Of a stretch of DNA of 64,000 nt, positions 26,244-35,187 are shown one piece after another; within the stretch, counting starts at the first letter, position 1, and every line of letters begins with the position of its first letter. The translations under genes and the position numbers were made by a program. The notes under the pieces were generated by a model that was not told the DNA's origin, made no database searches, and saw nothing but the letters and a program-made list of their open reading frames with translations. Location of the stretch: the NCBI GenBank assembly GCA_965228695.1, contig CBDDIB010000002.1:4911856-4975855 (forward strand). Direction: 5' to 3'. This DNA is from JAJFJD01 sp965228695 (GTDB lineage: Bacteria; Pseudomonadota; Alphaproteobacteria; UBA8366).

Positions 26244-27275
26244 ATGACGGCGGACTCAATCCGCACAGCGGCGATGGCCAGCCTCTGCTGGGCAATTCTC
26301 GCCAGCCCGGCTGCCGCAGCAAACGATACGCTGGGCAAGGTGAAAGCGCGCGGCCATTTAATCTGCGGGGTCAGCCAGGGCCTCCCGGGTTTCTCACTCA
26401 AGGATGAGAAAGGTCGCTGGTCCGGCCTCGACGTCGATTTTTGCCGCGCGGTGGCGGCGGCGGTCTTGGGGAAAGCCGAAAAAGTCAAACTCCGGCCATT
26501 GACGAGCCAAAAACGGTTCGACGCCCTCAAAGCGGGCAAGATCGATATTCTCACCCGAAACACGACCTGGACATTGAGCCGGGAAACCGAACTTGGGGTG
26601 AATTTCGCCGGAATTCTGTACCACGACGGCCAGGGATTCATGATGCGCCGGACGTTGGGCGTAAAAAATGCCCTGGAACTGGATGGCGTCACGGCCTGTT
26701 TGAACACGGGCACCACGACCGAGGCGAATATCAATGACTTCTTCCAGTCGCGCGGCATGCGGTTGACGCTGAAATCGTTCGAAAAGTCCGACGATGCCCT
26801 CGCGGCCTATCAGGATGGCGAGTGCGACGTATATACCGCCGATCATTCGGCGCTCTATGCCCAACGGTCGAGGCTCGAGAAACCCAGCCAACATATCATC
26901 CTCCCGGCCATCATTTCGAAGGAACCGCTCGGACCGGCGGTCCGGCATGGCGACGATCGGTGGTTCGAAATCGTCAAATGGACTCTCTTCGCGTTGATCA
27001 ACGCCGAGGAACAAGGCGTTACCTCGGCGAACGCGTTGAAGTTGAGCCGGGAATCGAAAACGCCGGTGATCCGGCGCCTGTTGGGTGCCGACGGCGCGAT
27101 CGGCAAGAAACTCGGCCTCGATGATAAATGGGCCTTCCGGGCCGTTCGCCAGGTCGGCAATTACGACGAGATATTCGAGCGTAACCTCGGCAGCAAATCG
27201 TCGCTAAATATCGATCGGGGCGTCAACGCGCTCTGGACGCGCGGCGGCATTCTTTATGCGCCCCCGATCCGCTAG
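26244..27275 (+). CDS. Amino-acid ABC transporter substrate-binding protein (AapJ-like)
   Basis: A 343-residue periplasmic binding protein with a signal peptide (cleavage near PAAAAN) and the family 3 solute-binding pattern: VKARGHLICGVSQGLPGFSL, WSGLDVDFCRAVAAAVLG, then RFDALKAGKIDILTRNTTWTLSRE. Length and wording match the general L-amino-acid binders (AapJ/BztA). No permease or ATPase gene follows, so it is an orphan subunit. ATG at 26244 with GAGGGA before it is preferred to a GTG at 26232. Confidence 0.9.
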   Translation: MTADSIRTAAMASLCWAILASPAAAANDTLGKVKARGHLICGVSQGLPGFSLKDEKGRWSGLDVDFCRAVAAAVLGKAEKVKLRPLTSQKRFDALKAGKIDILTRNTTWTLSRETELGVNFAGILYHDGQGFMMRRTLGVKNALELDGVTACLNTGTTTEANINDFFQSRGMRLTLKSFEKSDDALAAYQDGECDVYTADHSALYAQRSRLEKPSQHIILPAIISKEPLGPAVRHGDDRWFEIVKWTLFALINAEEQGVTSANALKLSRESKTPVIRRLLGADGAIGKKLGLDDKWAFRAVRQVGNYDEIFERNLGSKSSLNIDRGVNALWTRGGILYAPPIR

Positions 27276-27318
27276 GCTTCCTGATGAGGGCGCGACAGAC
27301 TAGGCGGGGGACGAATTC

Positions 27319-27804
27319 ATGTCCGACCGGCTCGGCGTAGACATCGGCGGCGTTTTGATCGACCGGGTCAATGACGATACCGATACGTCTTTCTTCGGCG
27401 ACAACTACCTTCGGACAACGGCGGTACCGGGCGCCTTCGACGCGATAAAGCAGCTGTCCGACCAGCGGTTCGGCGGCCACATTCATCTCGTGTCCAAATG
27501 CGGCCCGCGGGTGGAACAGAAATCACGTGACTGGCTCGCCCATCACGATTTCTTCCGCATGACCGGGGTCGATCCGGCGCATCTGCATTTCTGCCGCCAA
27601 CGCCAGGAAAAAGCGCCGATCTGCGAAACCCTTGGGCTGACGCATTTCATCGACGACCGGCTGGAAGTCCTGGGGTATCTGACATCCGTGCCGAACCTGT
27701 ATCTGTTCCATCCGACCGCCGGCGAGGTGGAAAAGCACGCCCGCCACCTGCCCCGCGTCCAACGGGTCGAGACTTGGGACGAGGTTCTGACCGCGTTGAT
27801 ATAG
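27319..27804 (+). CDS. HAD-like protein with altered motif I
   Basis: A 161-residue protein resembling small HAD-fold hydrolases. Motif I reads LGVDIGGVLID, motif II is the Ser of HLVSKCGP, motif III a Lys in RQEKAPICE, and motif IV the acidic pair in THFIDDRLEVL. The usual D-x-D of phosphatases is D-I-G here, so the second, general acid/base Asp is missing and ordinary phosphatase activity is doubtful. It stands between the orphan binding protein and the panE-like gene. Confidence 0.7.
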   Translation: MSDRLGVDIGGVLIDRVNDDTDTSFFGDNYLRTTAVPGAFDAIKQLSDQRFGGHIHLVSKCGPRVEQKSRDWLAHHDFFRMTGVDPAHLHFCRQRQEKAPICETLGLTHFIDDRLEVLGYLTSVPNLYLFHPTAGEVEKHARHLPRVQRVETWDEVLTALI

Positions 27805-27885
27805 GCTAGCAGCCACCTAGTTATTCTTGGCGATGGCGTGCTCCGGCGGCATCATGCAAACCCTGGCAACACACGTGGACGAGCG

Positions 27886-28875
27886 ATGAAGATCTGCATT
27901 TTTGGCGCGGGCGCGGTCGCCGGGTTGGCGGCAGCGCGGATGGCACGGATCGGCACGGAGAATCTCAGCGTGGTGGCACGCGGCGATCACTTGGCAACCA
28001 TCCGGAAGAATGGCCTAACGGTGCGCGACCGCGACGGCGAATGGACCGTTCCCATCGACGCCACCGACGACACGGCTTCGCTCGGCCCGCAGGACATCGT
28101 AATCATGGGGCTGAAGGCGCACACGGTCAGCGCCGCCCTGGATCAGATCGCACCCCTGATCGGGCCGGACACGGCGGTCGTCCATACGGTCAACGGCATC
28201 CCCTGGTGGTATTTCCACGCCCTGCCGGGTAATCGGCCGGCGCCGTATCTCGACACGGTCGATCCCGGCGGCCGCATCGCGGCGGCGCTGGGGCGGGAAA
28301 AGGCGGTCGGCTGCGTGGTCTATGTCGGCGCCAACGTTCCCGAGCCCGGGGTGGTCGAACACAACAACGGCGGCACCTATATCGTCGGCGAGCCGGACGG
28401 CAGCCGAAGCGCGCGAGCGCAAAGCGTCGTCGACCTGCTCGTTCACAGCGGCCTTGAGGGCGTCCTGTCCACGGACATCCGCCGCGAAGTGTGGACGAAG
28501 CTCTGGGGCAACCTGTCCGGAAATCCGATGAGCGTGTTGTGCAAGGCGAACTGCGAACAGTTGGGTCAGGACGAAGATGTCTGCCGCATCATGGCGGATA
28601 TGATGACCGAAGCGGGCCAAGTGGCCGCGGCAAGCGGCTGCGACATTACCCCCGATGTCGACGAGCGCCTGGACACGTTCCGGCAACTCGGCACGATCAA
28701 GACGTCGATGCTGCAGGATTTCGAAGCCGGTAAAGCGATCGAACTCGACGCGTTGCTGGGCGTCATCGGGGAACTCGGCCGCCGCGGCGGCGTCGAAACC
28801 CCGACATGCGACATGATCTACGCCTTGACGCGCCTGAAAGCCCAGGCGGCGGGCTGCTACGAACCGCCCGCCTGA
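27886..28875 (+). CDS. panE: Ketopantoate reductase (2-dehydropantoate 2-reductase) family
   Basis: A 329-residue ApbA/PanE-family NADPH enzyme. The nucleotide-binding CIFGAGAVAGLAAARMA begins at residue 4. The conserved Lys is in REVWTKLWGNLSGNP, and the C-terminal helical domain ends with a Ser/Thr- and Asp-containing loop (TIKTSMLQDFEAGKAIELD) typical of the family. It would reduce ketopantoate in pantothenate/CoA synthesis, but many paralogues act on other 2-oxoacids, and no panBC gene is adjacent. ATG at 27886 fits the family start. Confidence 0.88.
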   Translation: MKICIFGAGAVAGLAAARMARIGTENLSVVARGDHLATIRKNGLTVRDRDGEWTVPIDATDDTASLGPQDIVIMGLKAHTVSAALDQIAPLIGPDTAVVHTVNGIPWWYFHALPGNRPAPYLDTVDPGGRIAAALGREKAVGCVVYVGANVPEPGVVEHNNGGTYIVGEPDGSRSARAQSVVDLLVHSGLEGVLSTDIRREVWTKLWGNLSGNPMSVLCKANCEQLGQDEDVCRIMADMMTEAGQVAAASGCDITPDVDERLDTFRQLGTIKTSMLQDFEAGKAIELDALLGVIGELGRRGGVETPTCDMIYALTRLKAQAAGCYEPPA

Positions 28876-28884
28876 GGCGGCTGC

Positions 28885-29655
28885 TTAGCGGAAGTCGAAC
28901 CCCCGCTCCTTGAGCTGCTGCCGCAGCGCATCCCGGCGCGGCGAGGCGAATTTCTTATCGATGTCGTTGGTCCAGGAATCCGGCGTGGTCGGTTTTCCCA
29001 GCCGGTCGTAGTGAGCGGCCAAGTCCTTGTCGTAGGCGTCCAGATCCGCCTTCAACCCATCCGGATCGTAGGTTTCGTAATGCACCGTCAGACCGGTATC
29101 CATCCGCGGTTTCTGCGGCGGCGCTTCCGCGGGCCATCCCAGGCACATGCCGAAGACGCAATAGACGCGCTCCGGCAGCTTCAGGATGCGCGCGACCTCG
29201 ATCGGATCATTCCGAACGCCGCCGATCATCAGACCCTTCAGGCCCAATGAATCGGCCGCCAGATAGGCCGACATCCCGACCAGCGACGCATCGATCGTCG
29301 AGACCAACCCGATCTCCAGACTGTTGTCGTTCATGTCATGATCGTGGCGCTGCAAGGCGTGTTCCATACGGCGCAGGTCGGCGCAGAAAGCCAGAAAGAC
29401 GGGCGTCTCCGCGACGTGCTTCTGATTACCGGTCGTCACCGAAAGCGCCTGACGGGCCGTTTCGTCGCGCACCACGACGACGCTGTAGGCTTGGATGTTC
29501 GACGATGTCGGCGCCCGGAACGCGGCCTGAAGCACCGCGTTCACCTGTTCATCGGAAACCGGGTCGTCGCTGTATTTTCGGACGCTGACCCGATTGTGCA
29601 ATATCTCGATGGTCTCGCTCGTCGTCCGGTTTTCGGTTTCGTTGTCCTTGGGCAT
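28885..29655 (-). CDS. Nitroreductase-family FMN flavoprotein
   Basis: A 256-residue NfsA/FRP-like nitroreductase. RVSVRKYSDDPVSDEQV is the FMN-phosphate-binding start, FRAPTSSNIQAYSVVVV the second signature, and LGLKGLMIGGVRNDP the glycine-rich flavin loop. It is an NAD(P)H-dependent reductase of nitro, quinone or similar compounds. Its ATG at 29655 follows the TauD gene by 47 bases on the same strand, so they may be co-transcribed. Confidence 0.9.
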   Translation of the reverse strand: MPKDNETENRTTSETIEILHNRVSVRKYSDDPVSDEQVNAVLQAAFRAPTSSNIQAYSVVVVRDETARQALSVTTGNQKHVAETPVFLAFCADLRRMEHALQRHDHDMNDNSLEIGLVSTIDASLVGMSAYLAADSLGLKGLMIGGVRNDPIEVARILKLPERVYCVFGMCLGWPAEAPPQKPRMDTGLTVHYETYDPDGLKADLDAYDKDLAAHYDRLGKPTTPDSWTNDIDKKFASPRRDALRQQLKERGFDFR

Positions 29656-29702
29656 GGAATCTCCATCCAACTCTTGAGTATGTGTATCAAAGCGTCGCGG
29701 AT

Positions 29703-30581
29703 CTACGCCGCCAGATCGGTGCCCGCCGCGAGCAGGCGTGCTTCGGCGAGGGTATTGGTGCCGCGCACGGTCGCGCGCATGAATATCCGGCGTTGATCCA
29801 AAGGATAGTCCAGCTTCCCGGAATGGACCGCCGACCGGTTCTCCCAGATGATGGTGTCGCCCAGACGCCAGGCATGATGCCATTGGAAATCCGTTTGGTC
29901 GCACCAGGCGAATATCTCGTCGAGCAGCGCGTCGCTTTCCGCCCGCGTCATGCCGATGATCCGCACCGTATGATACGGGTTAACGTAAACCGCGGGCCGC
30001 CCGGTTTCCGGATGCAGGCGCACGACCGGATGGATGACATCGGGTTTCGCCTTGTCCTTCGGCAACAGATGCTCGGTACTCTGTCCGTACCGGCCGCCAT
30101 AGCGGAACAATGCCATTTTGCCGGTGATCCGCCGTTTCAGCGCCGCCGGCATCATGTCATAGGCCCGGTGCATGTTGCAGAACCATGTGTCGCCGCCGCG
30201 ATCCGGCAGTTCGACCGCGTGCAGCAGCGTGCCGTTCGCCGGCACCTGGTCGTAGCTGAGGTCGGAGTGCCAGCCGACCCCGCGATTGGCCCCCACCTCG
30301 TCGAATTTTCCCCGCTTGTCCACATTCGTCATCATGACGATGTCCTTGGCCTCGGGATGCCGGTACTTTTTCGCCACATGCGGCTGCAATTCACCGAAAT
30401 TCCGGGAAAATGCCATGAATTCAGGCGGCGTCAGCGCCTGGTCCCGGAACACCAGTACCAAATTGTCGAGATAGGCCTGGTAGACGACGTCGCGCGTCGC
30501 CGCGTCCCACGGCGCGAACATATCGAGCCCCAAGACTTCGGCGCCCGCCGCCTCCCCCAGTTTCCGAATCTCGACCCTCAT
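29703..30581 (-). CDS. TauD/TfdA-family Fe(II)/2-oxoglutarate dioxygenase
   Basis: A 292-residue dioxygenase. The metal-binding HxD is His105/Asp107 in GVGWHSDLSYDQVP, the distal His is in NRSAVHSGKLDYP, and an Arg in RRIFMRATVRG would bind 2-oxoglutarate. The family acts on taurine, 2,4-D, carnitine precursors and other acids. AGGAG lies 8 bases before ATG 30581; the frame extends 15 codons upstream without similarity. No sulfonate transport genes are adjacent, so taurine is not specifically supported. Confidence 0.92.
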   Translation of the reverse strand: MRVEIRKLGEAAGAEVLGLDMFAPWDAATRDVVYQAYLDNLVLVFRDQALTPPEFMAFSRNFGELQPHVAKKYRHPEAKDIVMMTNVDKRGKFDEVGANRGVGWHSDLSYDQVPANGTLLHAVELPDRGGDTWFCNMHRAYDMMPAALKRRITGKMALFRYGGRYGQSTEHLLPKDKAKPDVIHPVVRLHPETGRPAVYVNPYHTVRIIGMTRAESDALLDEIFAWCDQTDFQWHHAWRLGDTIIWENRSAVHSGKLDYPLDQRRIFMRATVRGTNTLAEARLLAAGTDLAA

Positions 30582-30674
30582 GCAAGTACTCCTGGTTCTC
30601 ACCGTACAGGCGGTGAATCCATGCATATCCTAAAACTATCGAAAAGCGTCGATCCTGAACAGCCGGGCAGCCCG

Positions 30675-31376
30675 TCACAGAAGATCGAGCTGTTCCGCCG
30701 CAGTCTCGTCAGTTTCGGGCTCCGGATCGAAAAGGCTGGCCTCGTCATTGCGCACATTGTTGACCTGTCGGCTCACGCGATAAGCCCGCAGTTTTCCGCC
30801 GAATGGGTGCAACAGCGCCTGCGCCTCCGCCGGCTCGCCGCCTAACCACGTGTCATATCCCGACGGGTCGAGAATGACCGGCATGCGGTGATGGATCGGC
30901 GCGATATCCGGCGCGGCTTCGGTCGTCACGATCGTGCAGCTTTCGATCTCACTGCCCTCCGGCGCCATCCATTGCTCCCACAGTCCGGCGAAAGCGAAGG
31001 GCGCGTCCCCATCGAGCGCAATCCGCCACGGCTGCTTGCCGCCGTCCGGCGCCTTTTTCCATTCGTAGAACCCGTCGGCGGGAATCAAGCAGCGCCGGCG
31101 CTTGAACGCATTGCGGTAGGCCGGTTTCTCGGCGACCGTCTCGGCGCGGGCATTGATCATGCGGCTGCCGATCGACACATCCTTGGCCCAGGAGGGTACC
31201 AATCCCCAGCGGAAGGCGGTCAGTTCGCGTTTCGCGCCGGACGCCGCCACCCGCACCGCCACGACGCCCTGGGTGGGCGCGATGTTGTAGCGCGGCTCCA
31301 GGTTCGGCAGTTCGTCGAAACCGAACAGGGCGCGCAATGCCTCGACCGGCGTCGTCAGGCTGTAGCGTCCGCACAT
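30675..31376 (-). CDS. yedK: SRAP/YedK-family abasic-site protein (HMCES-like)
   Basis: A 233-residue SOS-response-associated peptidase-like protein, which crosslinks to abasic sites in single-stranded DNA through Cys2. The catalytic set is visible: MCGRYSLT (Cys2), Asn75 in SRMINARAET, Glu105 in DGFYEWKK, and the His in APIHHRMPVIL. Length is normal for the family. GGGAGGA lies about 13 bases before the ATG. The methyltransferase gene ends 42 bases upstream on the same strand. Confidence 0.95.
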   Translation of the reverse strand: MCGRYSLTTPVEALRALFGFDELPNLEPRYNIAPTQGVVAVRVAASGAKRELTAFRWGLVPSWAKDVSIGSRMINARAETVAEKPAYRNAFKRRRCLIPADGFYEWKKAPDGGKQPWRIALDGDAPFAFAGLWEQWMAPEGSEIESCTIVTTEAAPDIAPIHHRMPVILDPSGYDTWLGGEPAEAQALLHPFGGKLRAYRVSRQVNNVRNDEASLFDPEPETDETAAEQLDLL

Positions 31377-31418
31377 GCGCCTATCGGTCCTCCCGTCTGA
31401 TAAAGCCGCAAATTCGCA

Positions 31419-31985
31419 TCAGCGCGGCGCCTTTACCGCCTTCAGAACCGCGGTCATTTCCTGTACCACATTGTTACGTTCGCGGATCGCCAGCAGCAAC
31501 TCCGTCTCCGTGATCTGTTTGAGGTCCAGTTTGCTGCGCCAGATGGGCTCGAGCACGAGCTGGGTCGATTCGATATCGAAGTCGACGCCGATCATCAGAG
31601 CGATCGGCGTGTTGGAGGCACCGTCCCGGATCCAGATTTCGCACTGCCGGCGCGAGAACATGGCGAGACCGTCGAAGGTCACGATGCGCACATGCGTCGG
31701 GTCGTTGATGAAACTGTCGTGGCGCGGATGCGGCACCGTGATCGTCACCGTCGCGCCGTCACGGCAGACGCGGTACATCTCGCGGATGACATCGAAATAA
31801 ACCTCGGATGTCGCGCCCAAATGTTCCAACACATGGGACATGAAAATTTCATCCACCGAGTCGTCCGGCCATGGCCAAGGGAATTGCTCCAAATCGACGA
31901 TCTCGTCCGGCCCACAGTCCTCGAACTTGTCGACGTTATGGAACCCGTCCCGCTTGTTGAAGCCACACCCTAGATTTAGACGCAT
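31419..31985 (-). CDS. Small SAM-dependent methyltransferase
   Basis: A 188-residue protein with the short methyltransferase start MRLNLGCGFNKRDGFHNVD (motif I), then the acidic WPWPDDSVDEIFMSHVLEHLG (motif IV region). Such short forms are common in sugar- and lipid-modifying clusters. A GTGGA ribosome binding site lies 5 bases before the ATG. Substrate unknown. It is divergent from nrdA across a regulatory spacer. Confidence 0.85.
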   Translation of the reverse strand: MRLNLGCGFNKRDGFHNVDKFEDCGPDEIVDLEQFPWPWPDDSVDEIFMSHVLEHLGATSEVYFDVIREMYRVCRDGATVTITVPHPRHDSFINDPTHVRIVTFDGLAMFSRRQCEIWIRDGASNTPIALMIGVDFDIESTQLVLEPIWRSKLDLKQITETELLLAIRERNNVVQEMTAVLKAVKAPR

Positions 31986-32092
31986 GTCGTTCCACCCGTT
32001 ACTGGAGTAAGCGAAACTGCCGGTTTCCCAAGACTTCGAGACCTAACCGACGACGCACAAAGCAAAAAAACGAAAGTTTTTTGACGAAAATC

Positions 32093-32121
32093 TTGCGAGA
32101 AAGTTTTGGCACATTTAGTAT
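32093..32121 (+). promoter_or_regulatory. Predicted nrdAB promoter
   Basis: TTGCGA (32093-32098) and TAGTAT (32116-32121) are spaced by 17 bases. Transcription would start near 32128, giving a leader of about 70 bases before nrdA. The -10 element overlaps the weaker NrdR-like box, as expected for a repressed promoter. Confidence 0.5.
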
Positions 32122-32152
32122 CGCGTCTTCAATAAAGCACGATATGTAGTGC
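32106..32152. promoter_or_regulatory. Tandem NrdR boxes (one strong, one weak)
   Basis: GCACGATATGTAGTGC (32137-32152) is a close match to the 16-base NrdR palindrome (consensus ACACWATATATWGTGT). A second, weaker match covers 32106-32121 (its right half, ATTTAGTAT, fits best), exactly 31 bases upstream. Paired boxes about three helical turns apart are the known NrdR arrangement. NrdR represses ribonucleotide reductase genes when dATP is high. The nrdR gene is not in this window. Confidence 0.75.
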
Positions 32153-32196
32153 TTATTCACATTTTATTCTTTCCACAGCTGTGGACAGGAGGGGGA

Positions 32197-34164
32197 ATGG
32201 TGGACGCAACCGACGCTTTGGCGCGGGAAGAAGTGCCTGTGGACAACTTAGTACAAGAAGAACCAGAAGTCCTGCAGGATCTGCTGGAGCCGGTTGAGGA
32301 TGACGATTCCTATGCGGCCATGCTCGATTTCGCGCAAAATGAGCGCGGCGTACGCGTGGAAATCGACCGGGATCGGGACGACAACCTGACGCAGTTCGGC
32401 AAGGAGACCTTGTCGGACCGCTATCTGATGCCGGGCGAGAGCTATCAGGACCTGTTCGCGCGCGTCGCAATGCATTTCGCCGACGATTCCGACCATGCGC
32501 AGCGGCTCTACGACTATATGAGCAATCTGTGGTTCATGCCGTCGACGCCGATCCTGTCGAATGGCGGTACCACGCGCGGCCTCCCTATTTCCTGTTTTCT
32601 GAACGAGGCGAACGACAGCCTGCGCGGCATCGTCGGTCTGTGGAACGAGAACGTCTGGCTCGCCGCCCGCGGCGGCGGCATCGGCAGCTATTGGGGCAAC
32701 CTCCGCTCGATCGGCGAGCGCGTCGGCCATAACGGCAAGACCTCGGGCGTGGTCCCGTTCATCCGCGTCATGGATTCGCTGACGCTGGCGATTTCGCAAG
32801 GCTCGCTCCGGCGCGGCAGCGCGGCCGTCTACATGCCGATCGATCATCCCGAGATTGAGGAATTCATCGAGATTCGCCGGCCGACCGGCGGCGACCCGAA
32901 CCGCAAAGCGCTCAATCTGCATCACGGCATCCTGCTGACCGACGCATTCATGCGCGCCGTCGAGAATGACGAGGAGTGGGCGCTGGTCAGCCCGAAAGAC
33001 CGCGCCGTCCAGCGCACGGTTCCGGCGCGCGACCTGTGGATTCGTATCCTGACCGCGCGGGTCGAGACCGGCGAACCCTATATGGTGTTCATCGACCATG
33101 TGAACGACGCAATTCCGGAACACCACAAACTGGCCGGATTGAACGTCAAGACATCGAACCTGTGCACCGAAATCACCCTGCCGACCGGCAAGGACAAGGA
33201 CGATCAGGAACGCACGGCGGTCTGCTGCATCACCTCGGTCAACCTCGAACGCTACGACGAGTGGGAGTCCGAGCCGCAGTTCATCGAGGACATCATGCGG
33301 TTCCTAGACAATGTGCTCCAGGACTTCATCGACAATGCCCCGAACGATTTCGAGCGCGCGACCTATTCCGCCATGCGGGAACGTTCGGTCGGCCTCGGCG
33401 TCATGGGCTTCCATTCCTTCCTGCAGAAAATGCGCATTCCGATGGAAGGCGTGATGGCGAAGGTCTGGAACAAGCGGATGTTCAAGCATATCCGTGAACA
33501 GGCGGACACGGCGTCCAAGACCCTCGCTAGCGAACGCGGCGCCTGTCCGGACGCCGCCGACTACGGCATCGAAGAGCGTTTCTCGAACAAGATGGCGATC
33601 GCGCCGACGGCGTCGGTATCGATCATTTGCGGCGGCGCGTCACCGGGCATCGAGCCGAACGCCGCCAACAGCTACACGCACAAGACGCTGTCCGGCTCCT
33701 TCAACGTGCGCAACAAGTATCTGAAGGAGTTGCTCGCCGACAAAGGCCGCGACGACGACGAGACATGGTCGTCGATCACCACCAACGAAGGGTCGGTGCA
33801 GCATCTCGATTTCCTGACCGACGACGAGAAAGCGGTCTTCCATACCGCCTTCGAGCTGGATCAGCGCTGGGTCATCGAGCACGCCGCCGACCGCGCGCCC
33901 TATATTTGCCAGGCGCAATCGGTCAACGTGTTCCTGCCGGCCGACGTCCATAAACGGGACCTGCACCAGATCCATTTTCAGGCCTGGAAGAAGGGCGTGA
34001 AGACGCTCTACTACTGCCGCTCGAAATCGATCCAACGGGCCGAAGTGGTGGCGAAAAACGGCGCCAATGCCGAGCTGCCGACGGTGCCGCATCTGGGCAA
34101 GGTGAACGGCGAGGATACGCTGCAGGCCGCGAACGATTACGAAGAATGCCTTGCCTGCCAATAA
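32197..34164 (+). CDS. nrdA: Class I ribonucleotide reductase, alpha subunit
   Basis: A 655-residue catalytic subunit that reduces ribonucleoside diphosphates. Active-site residues are visible: Cys133 in PISCFL, Asn321/Cys323/Glu325 in SNLCTEI, a second redox Cys in TAVCCITSVNL (343/344), the radical-transfer Tyr pair in TLYYCRSKS, and the C-terminal shuttle CxxC at 651-654. The N-terminus before the barrel is short and lacks an ATP-cone, so dATP feedback through that domain is absent. ATG at 32197 (or GTG at 32200) follows AGGAGG; the frame is open to a GTG at 32149, which overlaps the NrdR box. nrdB follows after 27 bases. Confidence 0.96.
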   Translation: MVDATDALAREEVPVDNLVQEEPEVLQDLLEPVEDDDSYAAMLDFAQNERGVRVEIDRDRDDNLTQFGKETLSDRYLMPGESYQDLFARVAMHFADDSDHAQRLYDYMSNLWFMPSTPILSNGGTTRGLPISCFLNEANDSLRGIVGLWNENVWLAARGGGIGSYWGNLRSIGERVGHNGKTSGVVPFIRVMDSLTLAISQGSLRRGSAAVYMPIDHPEIEEFIEIRRPTGGDPNRKALNLHHGILLTDAFMRAVENDEEWALVSPKDRAVQRTVPARDLWIRILTARVETGEPYMVFIDHVNDAIPEHHKLAGLNVKTSNLCTEITLPTGKDKDDQERTAVCCITSVNLERYDEWESEPQFIEDIMRFLDNVLQDFIDNAPNDFERATYSAMRERSVGLGVMGFHSFLQKMRIPMEGVMAKVWNKRMFKHIREQADTASKTLASERGACPDAADYGIEERFSNKMAIAPTASVSIICGGASPGIEPNAANSYTHKTLSGSFNVRNKYLKELLADKGRDDDETWSSITTNEGSVQHLDFLTDDEKAVFHTAFELDQRWVIEHAADRAPYICQAQSVNVFLPADVHKRDLHQIHFQAWKKGVKTLYYCRSKSIQRAEVVAKNGANAELPTVPHLGKVNGEDTLQAANDYEECLACQ

Positions 34165-34191
34165 TCAATTCACACGGGAAGCCATAAGAAA

Positions 34192-35151
34192 ATGTCGTTG
34201 CTCGATTCGGACCCGATTTACAAACCGTTCCACTATCCATGGGCGTATGACGCCTGGCTGACGCAGCAACGGATTCATTGGCTTCCGGAAGAAGTGCCGC
34301 TGGCCGACGACGTAAAGGACTGGCGGCATAACCTCACCGAGTCCGAGCGGAACCTGCTGACGCAGATTTTCCGGTTCTTCACGCAGGCGGATGTCGAGGT
34401 CAACAACTGCTACATGCAGCATTACAGCCGGGTCTTCAAACCGACCGAAGTGCTGATGATGCTCGCGTCCTTTTCGAACACGGAGACCATTCACATCTCC
34501 GCCTATTCGCATCTCCTCGATACGCTGGGCATGCCTGAGACCGAATATCAGGCCTTCCTGAAATACAAGGAGATGAAGGACAAATACGACTACATGCAGC
34601 AATGGGGCGTCGAAACCAACGAGGACATCGCAAAGACCCTCGCGGTGTTCGGCGCGTTCACCGAAGGGCTCCAGCTCTTCGCCAGCTTCGCCATGCTGCT
34701 CAATTTCCCGCGCTTCAACAAAATGAAGGGCATGGGACAGATCATCAGCTGGTCGGTGCGCGACGAGAGCCTGCACACCAATTCGATCATCCAACTGTTC
34801 CAGACATTCCGCAGCGAGAACCCCGACATCTGGACCGAAGACCTGCAACGCGACCTGTACCGCGCCTGCTCGACCATCGTCGATCATGAGGATGCCTTCA
34901 TCGACCTCGCCTTTGGTTTGGGCAGCGTCGAAGGATTGGAGGCGGAAGACGTCAAACAATATATCCGCTATATCGCCGACCGGCGGCTGGCGCAGCTCGG
35001 CCTGCAACCGATCTTTCACACCGATAAGAATCCGCTGCCGTGGCTCGACGACATGCTGAACGGTGTGGAGCACACGAACTTCTTCGAAAACAGGGCCACC
35101 GAATACTCCCGGGCGTCGACGCAAGGCACCTGGGAAGAAGCCTTCGACTGA
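34192..35151 (+). CDS. nrdB: Class I ribonucleotide reductase, beta subunit
   Basis: A 319-residue radical-generating subunit. The dimetal ligands can be placed: Asp67 (QAD), Glu98 and His101 in TETIHISAYSH, a Glu in AFTEGLQLF, and Glu/His in VRDESLHTNS. The radical Tyr105 is present in ISAYSH, so this is a tyrosyl-radical enzyme rather than a Mn/Fe Phe-type one. There is no N-terminal ATP-cone, as occurs in some betas whose alpha lacks it. The gene ends at a strong terminator and forms a two-gene operon with nrdA. Confidence 0.96.
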   Translation: MSLLDSDPIYKPFHYPWAYDAWLTQQRIHWLPEEVPLADDVKDWRHNLTESERNLLTQIFRFFTQADVEVNNCYMQHYSRVFKPTEVLMMLASFSNTETIHISAYSHLLDTLGMPETEYQAFLKYKEMKDKYDYMQQWGVETNEDIAKTLAVFGAFTEGLQLFASFAMLLNFPRFNKMKGMGQIISWSVRDESLHTNSIIQLFQTFRSENPDIWTEDLQRDLYRACSTIVDHEDAFIDLAFGLGSVEGLEAEDVKQYIRYIADRRLAQLGLQPIFHTDKNPLPWLDDMLNGVEHTNFFENRATEYSRASTQGTWEEAFD

Positions 35152-35187
35152 CCCGTTCCTTCTGAGCAGCCCTTTATAGGGCAGCCT

